From positions 15,190,001 through 15,254,000 of the forward strand of contig JBHGNT010000017.1 of the NCBI GenBank assembly GCA_043228905.1: a stretch of 64,000 nucleotides of DNA. Reading direction: 5' to 3'. The translations under genes were made by a program, and so were the position numbers. This DNA is from Azolla caroliniana. Its lineage: Eukaryota > Polypodiophyta. This document shows positions 1 to 11,308 of this stretch, in pieces; the stretch's first letter is position 1, and each line of letters begins with the position of its first letter. Under the pieces are notes generated by a model. That model was given only the letters and a program-made list of their open reading frames with translations, made no database searches and was not told the origin of the DNA.

Positions 1-162
1 ACAAAGCATTATTATTTTGAATACATTCCTGTTGTTTGCTCACACACACACACTCTCTCTCATTGTGTATCTCCATTCTCTGTGTTTACCTAATTGTTGT
101 CTATTATTCGGCGTAACTAACTATATTGTTAACTCTCAAGCTTCCGCACATATTCTTTTTCA
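1..162 (+). repeat. Copia A 5' LTR, 3' end only
   Basis: The sequence matches the last third of the LTRs of B and C: a CT-rich stretch, then a TTCCGCA...TTCTTTTTCA end, directly followed by the primer site. It includes an (AC)n/(CT)n microsatellite at about 40-62. The upstream part is outside the window. Confidence 0.8.
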
Positions 163-174
163 TGGTAGTAGATG
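163..174 (+). other. Decayed tRNA-iMet primer binding site of copia A
   Basis: TGGTAGTAGATG sits immediately after the LTR end and is followed by GCGAGGGTTGAGAA, as in B (5097) and C (26827). It differs from the canonical TGGTATCAGAGC at several bases. Confidence 0.65.
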
Positions 175-254
175 CGAGGGTTGAGAATCTTCTGTAGCCA
201 ATCGAAAAGCAAAGACTACATAGAGACATTTCTTTCTTCCGGAGCAACAAGAAC

Positions 255-1195
255 ATGGACAAAGGAATGGGCAACTTGCTTCCAATGGAGAAGCTCGACA
301 GAAGCAACTACGCATCTTGGACATACAAGAGTACTGGCTTGGACACAGATACTGGAGTTATGTCAAATGAGCGAACAAAGTACCACTAGAGCCGACACAG
401 AGAGACTTCCCATCTTGGGAGCAAGCAACAAGCTAAGTCTTGTACTGCCTTGCCTCTTGTGTCCATGACCAGATGCTTGGGTAAATAAGATACGTGAAGT
501 CGCGGAAGAATGCTTGGGGGAACATGAAGAGGGTATTGACCGCCAACACCACAACCCGTAAGTTACAACTCAAACATGAGCTGAACAACATCTGACAAGG
601 AGGTATGTTGGTAACTGACTACACCATAAAGATCAAGGAGATCTGTGATGCACTTGGGTCCATCAGTGTTACTGTGGACGAAGACGAGATGGTGCAAATA
701 TGCCTCGATGGGTTAGCTCAGAAATACGGGCTGATTCGAATAATTATCTGCATAAGAGAGAATACTCCTTCATTTTTAGACTTATTGTCGATGGTCCTTG
801 TAGAGGGGAACCACATTGGTGTGTCAATTAATATGCACGCCAAAAATAAGATGTTGTACATGGATGTGGATCAGCCCTGTGGCCATGGTGGACAAGGTGG
901 GTCGGCACGCATTGGAGGCATCTGACAAGAGCAGAAAAGATGGCACAGAGGTGGTGTTGATAACAGTTCTGGACCCTCTACGAGCAGGGGGAGTCAAGGT
1001 GGAGCCCAAAGTCGGCAAGGAAAGGTTGCAACGGATTGTTGGTACTATGGACGAAAGGGCCATAGAGAGAGTGAGTGTTGGAAGAAGCGAGCTGATTCGG
1101 ACCTATCTAGATTGAGCCGAGGGGACAAAGATAGGCGTTAAAGATCGCATTATGCTGAAGGTTCAGGGTGAGCCAGATAGGACCTTGCCTTTGTA
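255..1195 (+). pseudogene. gag: gag remnant of copia A
   Basis: Starts with ATG at 255 and opens with the family signature EKLDRSNYASW. It should encode the capsid/nucleocapsid that packages element RNA in cytoplasmic particles. Frameshifts occur within the first 150 codons. The frame recovers at about 605 (IKEICDALGSISVTVDEDEM) and runs to about 925 before shifting again. The CCHC zinc knuckle near 1035-1090 reads CWYYGRKGHRESEC, so the second cysteine has become tyrosine and the knuckle should not bind zinc. A glycine/arginine-rich stretch precedes it, as in B. Assignment rests on alignment by eye with B, C and H. Confidence 0.85.
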
Positions 1196-2640
1196 ATGAA
1201 GCACAAAGCCAACTTGATGGCGATGAGCAACTCAAAATTGAAGGAGGTGTGGTTTGTCGACTTCGGCACATCAAACCACATGATGAACCTTGAAGAATGG
1301 TTCTCCTATCTCGAGAAGCTGGAACAACCAGGGGTCATCGAAACCGGTGACGACACCCCTCACCCCATTGAACATATCAGAGATGTCCCCCTAAGCCATG
1401 TCGGCCAGAGAGGAATCATGAATAATGTCTTGCATGTGCCGACAATCACCAAGAATTTGGTGTCGGTTGGACAAATTGTCGACCAAGGCATGCAAGATCG
1501 ATTTACACACCTCGGATGCGTCATCGAAGAAGAAGGCAAGATCATCGCGCAAGGGCACAAGGAGGATGTTTATCCTTGAAACGAACGACTTCGACACCGC
1601 TATGTTTGCTAGAGGGCAGAAAGTCGAATAAGATATCAACCTGTGGCACAAGTGGTTCAACCACATCAACTTCTCACGGCTTCGAGATATGCAAACAAAT
1701 AACATTGTTTTTGGTCTACCCAAATTTAGTGGTTGGAACAGCCAAGTCTACGAAGCCTATCAACTTGGGAAGCATCACCAACTTCCATTCCCCAATGTGC
1801 ACAATCGGAGCCGTAACAAGATCGATTTAATCCATTCAGATGTGTGAGGGCCGGCGTAGAACGTGAGTATCGGTGGGAGTCATTACTCTGTAACCCTCAT
1901 CGATGACTGCATTCGGCACACCTAGGCATGCTTGGTCGAGAAGAACAACGAAGTCTTCTCCTGTTTCTTGAAGGTGAAGAGCCTTGCCAAATGGGACACA
2001 TGCCGGAAAATCAAGTGCCTCAAGTCTAATGGCAGAAAAGAGTACTTTTCTGACCCGTTCTCAAGCTATCCGCAGAAGGAGGGAATCTAATGCGAGTTCT
2101 CTTGTAGATACACATCGTAGTAGAACGGTGTGGCTGAACGGAAGAATCGGATAGTAGAGGAAGTGGCACGGGCAATGCTTGAGGCGAAGCACATGCCAAA
2201 GTTTTACTGGGCCGAAGCGGTAAGGATGGCCGTTTACCTGTAGAGACATCTGCAGTTGGAGGAAACGTATCGCCACACGAGTTGTACTTTGGGAAGAAGC
2301 CGAACTTGGCACACTTGAGGGTGTTTGGCAACATAGCATATATGCATGTGACGAAGGAGAAGCGGAGGAAGCTAGACGCCAAAGCCAAGAAGTGTATCTT
2401 GGTCGGCCACTCGGACGAGCAGAAGGGTTATAAGTGTTATAACCCTTGATCAAAACAGGTCTAAGTTAGCCGAGATGTCGTATTCGACAAGTTGGCTTCA
2501 TGGTACTTGCCTCCACGTCCAACCCCCATCAACTCCATTCTAAATTATGACGATGATGCTAGTGAGGCCAATCCTCTGCTTGAGGAGGATATCAATGCTC
2601 TTGAGGAGAGTCCAATTTCATTTTGGCTAAGTGGGCTAAA
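1196..2640 (+). pseudogene. pol: Protease and integrase remnant of copia A
   Basis: From 1196 to 1579 the frame is open and encodes the aspartic protease start (WFVDFGTSNHMM) and the region leading to integrase. The usual copia active site VDSGASNH is altered to VDFGTSNH. Downstream the frame shifts near 1570 and stops are frequent. Integrase landmarks can still be read in pieces: GAG-pre-integrase around 1640-1800, a DVWGP-like core at about 1838, and a YTPEQNGVAERKN-like segment at about 2107-2150. A linker region follows to about 2640. The integrase is dead in this copy. Confidence 0.8.
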
Positions 2641-2899
2641 TGAGAGGCTGACTTAGAACGACCAGTCAGATGATGAGCCGGCGAGTAGCGAAGACTCGGC
2701 CGTGCAGTCCCCGCGTAAGAAGCCGAGGAGACGGCTTACGCACAAGGAGAAGGGGAAGATGAAGATTCTGGAGTATGGCATAGAGGCCAATGCATCGAAT
2801 AAGAATGAATCCGATGATGGACCTCTGGAGATGAGGTCAGACTCGGCCAAGAGGGCCCTGAAATCGGCGAACCAAAGGTTGCGCAGATCAACCCATTAG

Positions 2900-3697
2900 A
2901 AAAACCCCGTAACCGGTATGGATACAATGACTACACGGCGCATCACTATGCGTATATGGAGAAGGTGGCGGATGTGCATGAGCCAGAGAGCTATGTAGAG
3001 GTTGTGAAGGACACAAATAGGCTTGCCACTAGCAGAAAACGAGACGTGGGATTTGGTTGATTCCCCCAAGGGCGTGACGTTGATCAGATGCAGGTGGGTG
3101 TACAAGGTAAAGTACAATGCCAATGGCTCCATCAACCAATACAAGCCCGATTGGTGGCCAAGGGCTACGCGTAACAACATGACATTGATTACGATGAGGC
3201 ATTTGCATCGGTCGCAAAGATGACGATCGTCCGTGTGTTGTTGACGGTAGTGGCGGCAAAGGGATGGCATATGCATTAGATGGACGTGAACAACGCGTTC
3301 TCGCAAGGAGAACTTGAGGAACAAGTATACATGGTGTAGCCTCCCAAATTTCAACCCGGATTGAACCCGAACTGAAGAAGTCCCTCTACGGACTTAAGCA
3401 AGCTCTGCATGCTTGGAATGCGAAGATCACGCAGAGGTTGCGTAGGATGGGGTTTACTATGTTGAAATCAGAATCTTCACTTTTCATTTGGCGAGGTGTG
3501 AATGGGTCGATAAGCATTCTGCTTTATGTTGATGATCTAGTCATTTTTGGTGCTGACTTGGAGGAAATCGGTTGCATCAAGTCCCAGCTTGCCGCATCAT
3601 TCGACATGAAGGATATGGGGTACCTTCATTACTTCCTCGGGATCAAAGTGATCCACACCCCAGAGGGCATACTAATCAGTCAAAGACATTATGTTTT
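2900..3697 (+). pseudogene. pol: Reverse transcriptase remnant of copia A, cut by solo LTR
   Basis: Encodes RVT_2-type reverse transcriptase in several frames. NETWDLVDSPKGV and [12 protein letters not shown] lie at 3038-3130. The catalytic box LLYVDDLVIFGADL is intact at about 3520-3555, followed by MKDMGYLHYFLGIKVIHTPEGILISQRHYV. The coding sequence is then interrupted by the solo LTR at 3698. It resumes at 4266 with a degraded start (codons for MLFKFGMVDCKF-like residues), with many stops between 4271 and 4440. Internal frameshifts occur at about 3160, 3230 and 3360. Confidence 0.85.
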
Positions 3698-4265
3698 TGT
3701 TGGGATCATGACCGACCACTACCGGTTGCTCTTATATGTATTTGGGTGCAAAGATAGAGATAAATGTGCATAGACACACATAAAACTAAATAGATATAGA
3801 GACACAAATATTTACATGGAAAATACGAAACGGAAAAAAACCACGTGGAGTCCACAAACTTCAAACAGATCACTATTATAGGAGGAGTACAATGAGAAGC
3901 TCCAAGGCAACAACCTTAAGCTCTCCTTCATCAGACTGGCGGCCGTAGAGTTACTCACTAACTCTCACTCTCTCATAGTTACATAGGCAACAACCTTCTC
4001 TAACAATGTAACAACTGATAATGATACATAATTCCTCAAACATAAAGTTTTCCCTAGTTGTATTTATACTTATACAACTTTCTGTCTATTTACAGATATG
4101 GCCCACATGTGGCACATTTAGACTATTTACAAATATAGTCTCCCGAATCGGTTATATAATTGATCTTCGATTTTGATTTTGATTTCGGCCTCGGTCGAAT
4201 TACCCATGTTTCTTCGATTTAGTTCATTCTCTTTTTCCCATCCGGAGGGACCTGTTTTCCCAACA
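3698..4265 (-). repeat. Solo LTR, M/E-like copia LTR group, inserted in A
   Basis: 568 bp bounded by TGTTGGGA...TCCCAACA and flanked by a five-base target duplication with one mismatch, GTTTT (3693-3697) and ATTTT (4266-4270). Removing it rejoins the RT sequence of A. Its reverse complement begins GGTCCCTCCGGATGGGA after TGTTGGGAAAACA and contains TGTGGACTCCACGTGG. Both are shared with the solo LTR at 29988-30487 and, more loosely, with the LTRs of E and M. It is therefore a minus-strand copy left by LTR-LTR recombination. Confidence 0.88.
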
Positions 4266-4270
4266 ATTTT

Positions 4271-4681
4271 GAGTATGCTCTTCAAGTTCGGCATGGTGGA
4301 TTGTAAATTTGTTGCAACTCCTCTTGACAGGAATCCGGAATGACATGTAATCCGACTCGGTTCTGACAGATAGTCGGAAGCCTTATATATTTGACCATCA
4401 CCTAACAAGACCTCAACTCTCCAGTCGTCTGATAAATCAGTTTATGTCGCAGCCGAAGAACGAACACCTTCAGTGCGCACATCGAATCTTGCGATATGTG
4501 AGCGACACGAAGGACATGGTGTTGCTAGATCAGACTAGTGTAATTAGACAGTTAGTCAGCTACACAGATGCCGATTGGGCCGGAAATGTTGGTGAATGTA
4601 GGTCTATATCAAGGTTTGCATTCTCACTTGGAGACGCTGCGATTGCTTGGAGAAGCAAGAAGCAATTGACAGTAACACTAT
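4271..4681 (+). pseudogene. pol: RT end and RNase H start of copia A
   Basis: From 4444 an open stretch gives EHLQCAHRILRYVSDTKD, then VSYTDADWAGN with the first RNase H aspartate, and AIAWRSKKQLTVTLL. The frame is broken at 4681 by the insertion of copia B and continues at 10386 with STEAEYRGAAIATCEAIW. The five bases ACTAT (4677-4681) are repeated at 10381-10385. Confidence 0.85.
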
Positions 4682-5096
4682 TGTTGAGCGGCAAGCTCCA
4701 CCGGATCCGGATCGGCTGAATAAGCCTGAGCCGGATCGGCATCCAGAAGGGTGAACCGGTGAGCAAGTGAGCCAGTGAGCTGGGGAGCCGGTTAGCTGGA
4801 TCAAGTAGTAACCGGAAGCCCAGTAGCAGCTAGTCTACTAGGGAGTTAATATCTCGTAGTTAGTGTCAGACGCTTGTGTGAGCATTGAAGTACACCGTAC
4901 TTCTGTCAGTCCAGATGGACTTGTATAAAAGTGTTCACTGAACACATACGATGTACAGACTGAGTAGTATTTTTTGAATTGAGTTTCTGTGTGCTCTCTC
5001 TCTGTTTTTGTCTCTCCCGCGTACTGTTAAGATCTCCATTAAACATGTTTTCTGCTTTCTATATTCTATTGCTTCCGCAAGCTATTTGTTTCTACA
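4682..5096 (+). repeat. Copia B 5' LTR
   Basis: 415 bp, TGTTGAGCGG...TTTCTACA. It contains CCGGATCCGGATCGG repeats near the start, a TATA-like GTATAAAAGTG at about 4923, and a CT-rich region before the end. It is followed directly by the primer binding site. Confidence 0.93.
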
Positions 5097-5108
5097 TGGT
5101 ATCAAAGC
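5097..5108 (+). other. Primer binding site of copia B (tRNA-iMet)
   Basis: TGGTATCAAAGC abuts the LTR. It differs by one base from the plant initiator-Met complement TGGTATCAGAGC. Confidence 0.85.
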
Positions 5109-5193
5109 GCGAGGGTTGAGAACCTCTGCAGCCAACATTTGCTTTCGCAAGAAGAAAACCTAACCTTTGTAAAGAACAAAAAAAAAAAAACAA

Positions 5194-6585
5194 ATGGATA
5201 GAGGAATGACTAGCTCGCTCCCGGTGGAGAAGCTCGATAGATCCAACTACGCATCTTGGTCATACAAGATGCACCAGTACCTGCTTGGGCATGGTTACTG
5301 GAGTTATGTTGATGGAGCTAACGACATAGCACCTCATGCGGCACACAAGGACTTCCCGGTGTGGGAACAATCGGCAAGCAGAGTGATGTACTGCTTTGCG
5401 TCCAATGTCGGAGACCAGCTGTTGAGCCATGTCCGAGATGCCAAGACGCCGAAAGAGGCTTGGGGAAACTTGCAGAAGGTGTTCGCCGCAAGCACTACAA
5501 CTTGGAAACTGCAACTCCGATAGGAGTTGAGCAATGTCCAGCAGAAGGACATGTTGGTGGCTGATTACACGGCCCGAATCAAAGAGATATGTGACTCGCT
5601 TGCCTCTATCAACGTCACAGTAGAGGAAGACGAGATGGTACAGGTCTGTCTTGGGGGCCTAGCGTCTAAGTTCTGAGCTTTCCGGACAGCAATATGTACG
5701 AGGGAGAATACACCGTCATTTTTCGACTTACAGTCGATGCTCCTTGTAGAGGAGAACCACGCCGGTGCGTCAACAAGTGCACCCACCGACAACCGGATGC
5801 TGTACACAGAGGCGGATCGGCCCCGTGGGTGTGGTGGACGAGGCGGGTCGACACGCAATGGAAGCAGCCTGCAAGGGCAAGACCGACGACACAGAGACCG
5901 TGCTGACAATAGTTCCGGGACCTTCACAACCAGGGGGAGTCAAGGTGGCGCTGGAGGCCGACAAGACAAATCCGCCACAGAATGCTGGTACTGTGGCAAA
6001 AAGGGCCACAGAGAAAGCGAGTGCTGGAAGAAGCGCACCGATTCAGACAGATCTGGATCCAGCAAAACCGGTCTGGAGAACCGGCAAACCTCGCACTACG
6101 CGCAAGGATCGAAAGGATCCGGAACCGGGAAGACTGGTAAGGGGCCTACCATGGTGATGAAGCACGAGGCAAATTCGATGAAGAAGACCACTTCCAAATC
6201 GGAGGAAGTGTGGTACGTTGATTCCAGTGCATCAAATCACATGATGAACCACAAAGAGTGGTTCTCCTTCTTGGAGAAACCGGAACAACCGAGAGTTGTT
6301 GAAATCGGAGACGACACTCCTCACCCAATCGTGCATATTGGTGAAGTCCCTTTGAGCCATGTCGGACAGAGGGGGAAGCTGATGAACGTTTTACACGTTC
6401 CGACTATCACGAAGAACCTGGTGTCGGTCGGACAGATCGTCGACCAGGGATTGCAGGTGCGGTTTACGCACCTCGGGTGCTTCATCGAGGAGGAGGGCCA
6501 GATTATTGCGCAAGGGCGCAAAGACGGGAGGATGTTCATCCTCGACACCAATGACGTCGACACTGCTTTGTTCGCCAAAGGATAG
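5194..6585 (+). pseudogene. gag-pol: gag-protease of copia B
   Basis: ATG at 5194 begins MDRGMTSSLPVEKLDRSNYA. The frame runs to 6585 with only two internal stops: TAG at 5521, where homologues have Gln, and TGA at 5674. Gag occupies about residues 1-280. It carries a Gly/Arg-rich tract (GGRGG, about 5833-5850) and an intact CCHC knuckle CWYCGKKGHRESEC at 5983-6024. The protease follows; its active site reads YVDSSASNHM, with Ser for the usual Gly after Asp-Ser. The segment ends at a TAG (6583) in place of a Gln codon in KGQK. Confidence 0.9.
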
Positions 6586-7420
6586 AAGATTGAATCAGAC
6601 ATCGATCTCTGGCACAAGCGGATTGGCCACGTCAATTACCGGAGGCTTCAAGTCTTGCAAAAGAAACAAGTTGTTTTCGGTTTGCCGAAGTTCAGTGGCC
6701 GGAAAGCCCAAGTATGTGAAGCCTGCCAACTCGGGAAGCAACACCGGCTTCCATTCCCCACCAAACGAAACCGTAGCCGTAACAAGCTCGACCTTATTCA
6801 TTTGGATGTATGGGGACCAACATAGAACGTGAGTCTTGGCGGGAGTCGATACTTCATCTCCTTCATCGACAACTATAGCCGGCACACATGGATCTACCTC
6901 ATTGAGCGGAAGAGCGAAGTCTTCGACTGTTTCCGGAACCTCCAAAGCATGGTGGAACGGGAATCAGAGAGGAAGATCAAGTGCCTGCGGTCAGATGACG
7001 GAAAATAATATTTTTCTGGCCAATTCAACAGTTATCTGTAGCAAACAGGAATTCAGAGAGAGTTTAGCTACAAATACACACCGGAGCAAAACGGTTTGGC
7101 CGAAAGGAAGAACTAGTCGCTTGTTGACGTGGCAAGGGCAATGCTGGAAGAGAAGAGCATGCCTCATTTCTACTGGGCGGAGGCGGTCCGGATGACCGTC
7201 TACATCCAAAACCGGATTGGTGACAAGGTGTCCGCGCATGAGCTGTATTTCGCATGCAAGCCAAATTTGAGATACCTTCGGATTTTCGGTAGCATAGCAT
7301 ATGTGCATGTGCCGGATGAGAAGCAGAGGAAGCTGGATGCAAAATCGGAGAAGTGCATCCTCGTCGGCTACTCACATGAGCAAAAGGGGTATAAGTGTTA
7401 TAACCCCCGGACGAAGTAGG
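6586..7420 (+). pseudogene. pol: Integrase of copia B
   Basis: Same frame as gag. It starts with the GAG-pre-integrase block SDIDLWHKRIGHVNY (about 6598), a CEAC...H zinc-binding type region around 6715-6765, and LDVWGPT with the first catalytic Asp (about 6805). It continues with KIKCLRSDDGK carrying the second Asp, and YTPEQNGLAERKN with the Glu (about 7075-7113). It ends with the conserved GYKCYNPRTK. Stops lie at about 6824, 7006, 7039, 7114 and 7418. Three of them are TAG where homologues read Gln. Confidence 0.88.
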
Positions 7421-8669
7421 TCCAAGTTAGCCGTGATGTTGAGTTTGATGAGACGGCATCATGGTATGCCCTACTGGCTCCGACTTCCGACCCCGACCCG
7501 ATATCGGAGGATGAGGCTAGTGAGCCTGAACCGGTCCAGATAGAAGATGATGAATCCGGGACTCAAGAAGAGAGTTCGGAATCGTTTCGTTTGAGTGGGC
7601 TGAATGAGAGACTAGGTCAATCCGACAAGTCAGAAGAGGAACCAACGAGTAGTGTAGACTCTACCGTGCTCTCCCCGCGCAAGGAACCGAGGAGATGGTT
7701 CACGCGCAAAGAGAAGGGGAAGAAGAAGATGCCGGATTATGAAACCGGTAATGATGAGTCGGATCAGAGCGGATCCGACTCCGGAAAGGAAAATGACGGC
7801 TCTTCGGCACCGAAGACTGAACCGGCCAAGAAGGGCCTCAAACCGGGTAACGGTGGGTTACGCCGGTCAACCCGCCACAAGGAACTTGTTAAGCGGTACG
7901 GGTACAATGAGTACATGGCGCATCACTATGCGTACATGACCCAGGTGGCGGAAGTGCGTGAGCTGGAGAGCTACGTAGAAGCGGCAAGGGATGCAAATTG
8001 GCGTGCCGCTATGGAGGAAGAGATGCAGGCACTTGATGCCAACGATACATGGGACCTGGTTAACCCTCCCTGTCACAGTAAACCGATCGGATGCAAGTGG
8101 GTGTACAAGGTAAAGTACAATGCCGACGGTTCAGTTAACCGGTACAAGGCTCGATTAGTGGCAAAGGGATACACACAAACCCACGGAATCGACTACGATG
8201 AGACCTTCGCTCCGGTAGCGAAGATGACGATGGTTCGTGTGGTGCTGGCGGTTGCTGCGGCAAGGGAGTGGCATCTTCACCAGATGGATGTGAAGAATGC
8301 ATTTCTTCAAGACGATCTAGAAGAAGAGGTCTTTATGACCTAACCGCCCGGTTTTCAGTCGGAGATGAACAAGTCGGCTGTATGTCGGCTGAAGAAGTCA
8401 CTTTATGGCCTGAAGCAAGCCCCTCGAGCTTGGAATGCAAAGATTACGCACCTAAACTCGAACTCGATGAAATCAGCCGACTCAAGTCCCAGCTGTCGGA
8501 CGCATTTGAGATGAAGGACCTGGGGGACCTTCAATATTTCCTTGGGATCGAGGTGATCCGAACCCCCGACGGCATATTGCTCTCACAAAGACACTATGTG
8601 TTGAATATGCTGTACAAGTTCGGCATGACGGAATGTCGCCCTATTTCTACACCCTTGGACCGGAAATAG
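7421..8669 (+). pseudogene. pol: Reverse transcriptase of copia B with YVDD deleted
   Basis: An acidic/basic linker (7421-7900, SPRKEPRR...) precedes RVT_2. Recognisable blocks are [45 protein letters not shown] and [12 protein letters not shown] at 8341 replaces the Gln of QPPG. After YGLKQAPRAWNAKIT (about 8443) about 105 bases found in related copies are missing, including the whole YVDD catalytic box. The sequence resumes in another frame with EISRLKSQL and continues to SQRHYVLNMLYKFGMTE, then TAG at 8667. The enzyme cannot be active. Confidence 0.9.
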
Positions 8670-9352
8670 AAGCTTTGTCCCAACTCCCGACTGGCCTGCG
8701 ATGAGAAACGGTTTCGACAAATTGTCGGAAGCCTTATATATTTGACCATCACCCGACCCGACATCACCTATCCGGTCGGTGATTAGTCAATTCATACAGA
8801 AGCCGACCGTCGAGCATCTTCAGTGCGCGCACCGAATAGTGCGGTATGTGAGCTGGCCGGGGACAGTTATACCGGCGAGGTATGACCGAAGAGCTAGTCA
8901 GCTACACGGATGCCGATTGGGCCGACGATGCATCAGATCGCCGTTCCACTTCCGGCTACATGTTTTCCCTAGGTAGTGCGGCTATTGCGTGGAGCAGCAA
9001 AAAGCAGCCAACAGTGGCTCTGTCGAGCACCGAGGCTGAATACCGGGGCGCTACCATTGCCACCTATGAAGCGATTTGGCTTCGGCGACTACTGCAAGAC
9101 CTGCGGATCGAGGTGCCGACCCCGATCTTGATCTTTTGTGACAACATAAGCAGCATGCAGTTCGCCAAGAACCCCGTATTCCATGCTCGCACAAAGCACA
9201 TCGAAGTGCACTACCACTTCGTGCGTGAGCGTGTCCTGAGCGGTGAAGTTGAACTTCGGTATGTTCATACGGATCGGCAAGTTGCCGACATCTTCACCAA
9301 ACCACTCGGATCGGACAAGTTGCAACACTTCACCGAAATGCTTGGTGTTTAG
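8670..9352 (+). pseudogene. pol: RNase H of copia B
   Basis: From 8882 an open frame of 156 codons gives VSYTDADWADDASDRRSTSGY, STEAEYRGATIATYEAIW and FCDNISSMQFAKNPVFHARTKHIEVHYHFVRERV. These carry the Asp, Glu and Asp of the RNase H centre and the ADIFTKPL end typical of copia. A frameshift and stop lie between 8670 and 8880. The frame ends with TAG at 9350, just before the first polypurine tract (9371). Confidence 0.9.
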
Positions 9353-10019
9353 CATCTCGACGTGCCACACTTGAGGGGGAGAATGGACAAAGACACCACC
9401 GGAACAGGCAAAGGCAAAGAGACCGCCGATTGCGCCGGTGGGGGAAGAACCAACAAGGGGAGAGATAGGAAGAAGAAAGGAGCTTAGTCGACAAAGGAAG
9501 TTGACACATCCGAACAAGTCGGAACAAGTCGGAACAAGCGGCAACGAAGGCAGAGTCAAGAAGGATAGAGCCGACCGGAAGAAGAAGGCCAAGACCCGGA
9601 CATGGTCCGATGTGGTGAAGGGCCTAGAACCAGAAGACTAATCGGGAGCAACTGATTCGGACAAGAGCTGGAACGAATCGGAGACAACCGATTCGGTTCT
9701 ATAGAAGGATTCAGAAGAACCGGATCAATTCATGGCCAAGAGGACAAGAAGGCAGCAAAAGTCGACGCCAACACGAAGGTATCGGCGAATCGGCAAAAGC
9801 GAAAGTCACAACAACGAGGGAGCTGAATTGGGCCTATTGAGCAGACAAGCCGACCAAGGAAGTCAAGGTGCGCAGGAATAGAAGGGTCGCGGCAAACGGG
9901 ACCGAACCGGACGAGGAGCGCGAGCGAGGCGGAGTGACGCCAAAAGGAGTCAGGTGGAAGGACCGGTTGCCATAGAGACTGGCACTATGATCCGGCCTCA
10001 AATTGAGCTTGAGGGGGAG
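9353..10019 (+). other. 3' tail of copia B between two polypurine tracts
   Basis: TTGAGGGGGAGA occurs at about 9371 and again as TTGAGGGGGAG at about 10008, immediately before the 3' LTR. Between them is a decayed coding-like tail (TRTWSDVVKGLEPED at about 9592-9640) that matches the open pol extension of C and H. The tract next to the LTR is the likely plus-strand primer; the inner one may be an older or central copy. Confidence 0.75.
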
Positions 10020-10380
10020 TGTTGAGCGGCAAGCTCAACCGGATCCGGATCGGCATCCAGAAGGGTGAGCCGGTGAGCTGGGGAGCCGGTTAGCTGGATC
10101 AAGCAGTAATCGGAAACCAAGTAGCAACTAGTCTACTAGGGAGTTAGTGTCAGACGCTCGTGTGAGCATTGAAGTACACCGTACTTCTGTCAGTCCGGAT
10201 GGATTTGTATAAAAGTGTTCATTGAACACATACGATGTATAGTTTGAGTAGTATTTTTTGAATTGAGTTTCTGTGTGCTCTCTCTCTGTCTCTGTCTCTC
10301 CCACGTACTGTTAAGCTCTCCATTAAACCTGTTTTATGCTTTCTGTTTTCTATTGCTTCCGCATGCTATTTGTTTCTACA
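10020..10380 (+). repeat. Copia B 3' LTR
   Basis: 361 bp, TGTTGAGCGG...TTTCTACA, followed by the duplication ACTAT at 10381-10385. It lacks three short blocks present in the 5' LTR. Confidence 0.93.
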
Positions 10381-10385
10381 ACTAT

Positions 10386-11308
10386 CGAGCACTGAGGCCG
10401 AATACAGAGGAGCGGCTATTGCAACGTGCGAAGCCATCTGGCTTAAAAGGCTCTTGAAGGATTTGCATATGGAGGTATCTGAATTGACAATAATATATTG
10501 CGACAACCTCAACAACATCCAACTTGCGAAGAACCCAGTTTTCCATGCCTGGACATAGCACATCAAGGTGTACTAACATTTTGTCTGTGAACATGTTCTC
10601 TCTAGTGAAGTGGAACTTGTGTATGTTCCAACCGATTGGCAGGTTGCTAATGTCTTCACCAAAGCTCTCGGCTTGGACAAGTTGCGGCAATTTTCGAGTA
10701 TTCTTGGCTTACAACACCTCGACATCCCGAACTTGAGGGGGAGAAGTTAGGAAAGTGAGAGTGAGAGGGAGAGAGCGGAAGTTCCGAAAAATGAAGCGAA
10801 TGTGGAATTCGATTTCGGGAAGACTGAAGAAGCCTAGGACGGATGCAGGGGGAGCAATCAAAAGAATGAGCCAAAGTCGGAGCCATCAGAACAAGGGGGA
10901 GATAGAGCTAAGGAAGCCAAGACAGGCGACAAAGCCGACCTAAAGATAAAGGCCAGGACCAGGACATGATCGGATGTGGTTAAGAACCTGAAGGAGGACG
11001 AATTGGAGATAGCCAATCCAGACAAGAGCGAGAACGAATCAGAGACAACCGATTCGGTTGAAAATGGTGATTTGGAAGAGCTGAATCACATGAAGGCCAA
11101 GCGGACAAGGAGGCAGCTGAAGCCGATGCCTATATAGAGGAGATGACAGGTCGAGGGGCGCCATTGCCGCGACAACAACGGAGCTGAGAAGGGCCTCAAG
11201 AGCAAACGTACCGACTACAAGGGTCGAGGAGCGCGGAATCGGATGGGTGAAGGAGCGTTCAACCAAAGGGGTCGTTGAACGTGGGACCGGACCGGACGAG
11301 GAGCTCGA
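10386..11308 (+). pseudogene. pol: RNase H end and 3' tail of copia A
   Basis: Continues A after B: STEAEYRGAAIATCEAIWLKRLLKDL, then YCDNLNNIQLAKNPVFHAWT, a TAG at 10556, and further stops to about 10735. A polypurine tract TTGAGGGGGAGA is at 10733. The rest encodes a broken version of the family tail (SDVVKNLKEDELEIAN at about 10972). It ends at CTCGA (11304-11308), where the R2 LTR begins. The second tract and 3' LTR expected downstream are absent. Confidence 0.82.

Larger units (their letters stand above)
4682..10380 (+). mobile_element. Copia element B, complete with two LTRs, in RNase H of A
   Basis: Full structure: 5' LTR 4682-5096, primer site 5097-5108, gag-PR-IN-RT-RH in one main frame (5194-8440) and then shifted, polypurine tracts, 3' LTR 10020-10380, and a perfect target duplication ACTAT. 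The two LTRs differ by roughly twenty substitutions and three indels (the 5' copy is 54 bp longer), so this is a middle-aged insertion. About ten stops and one internal deletion in RT make it non-autonomous. Confidence 0.93.
1..11308 (+). mobile_element. Copia element A, oldest host copy, truncated and nested
   Basis: Degenerate Ty1/copia retrotransposon whose left end lies beyond the window. Parts in order: end of the 5' LTR (1-162), decayed primer site (163-174), gag, protease, integrase, reverse transcriptase, RNase H, and a 3' tail. It is interrupted by a solo LTR at 3698-4265 and by copia B at 4682-10380, which splits RNase H exactly. The 3' end is lost where gypsy R2 begins at 11309; no 3' LTR of A is seen. 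Protein-level similarity to B, C and H shows one copia family. Frameshifts and stops are much denser than in B or H, which fits its place as the outermost, oldest element. Confidence 0.9.
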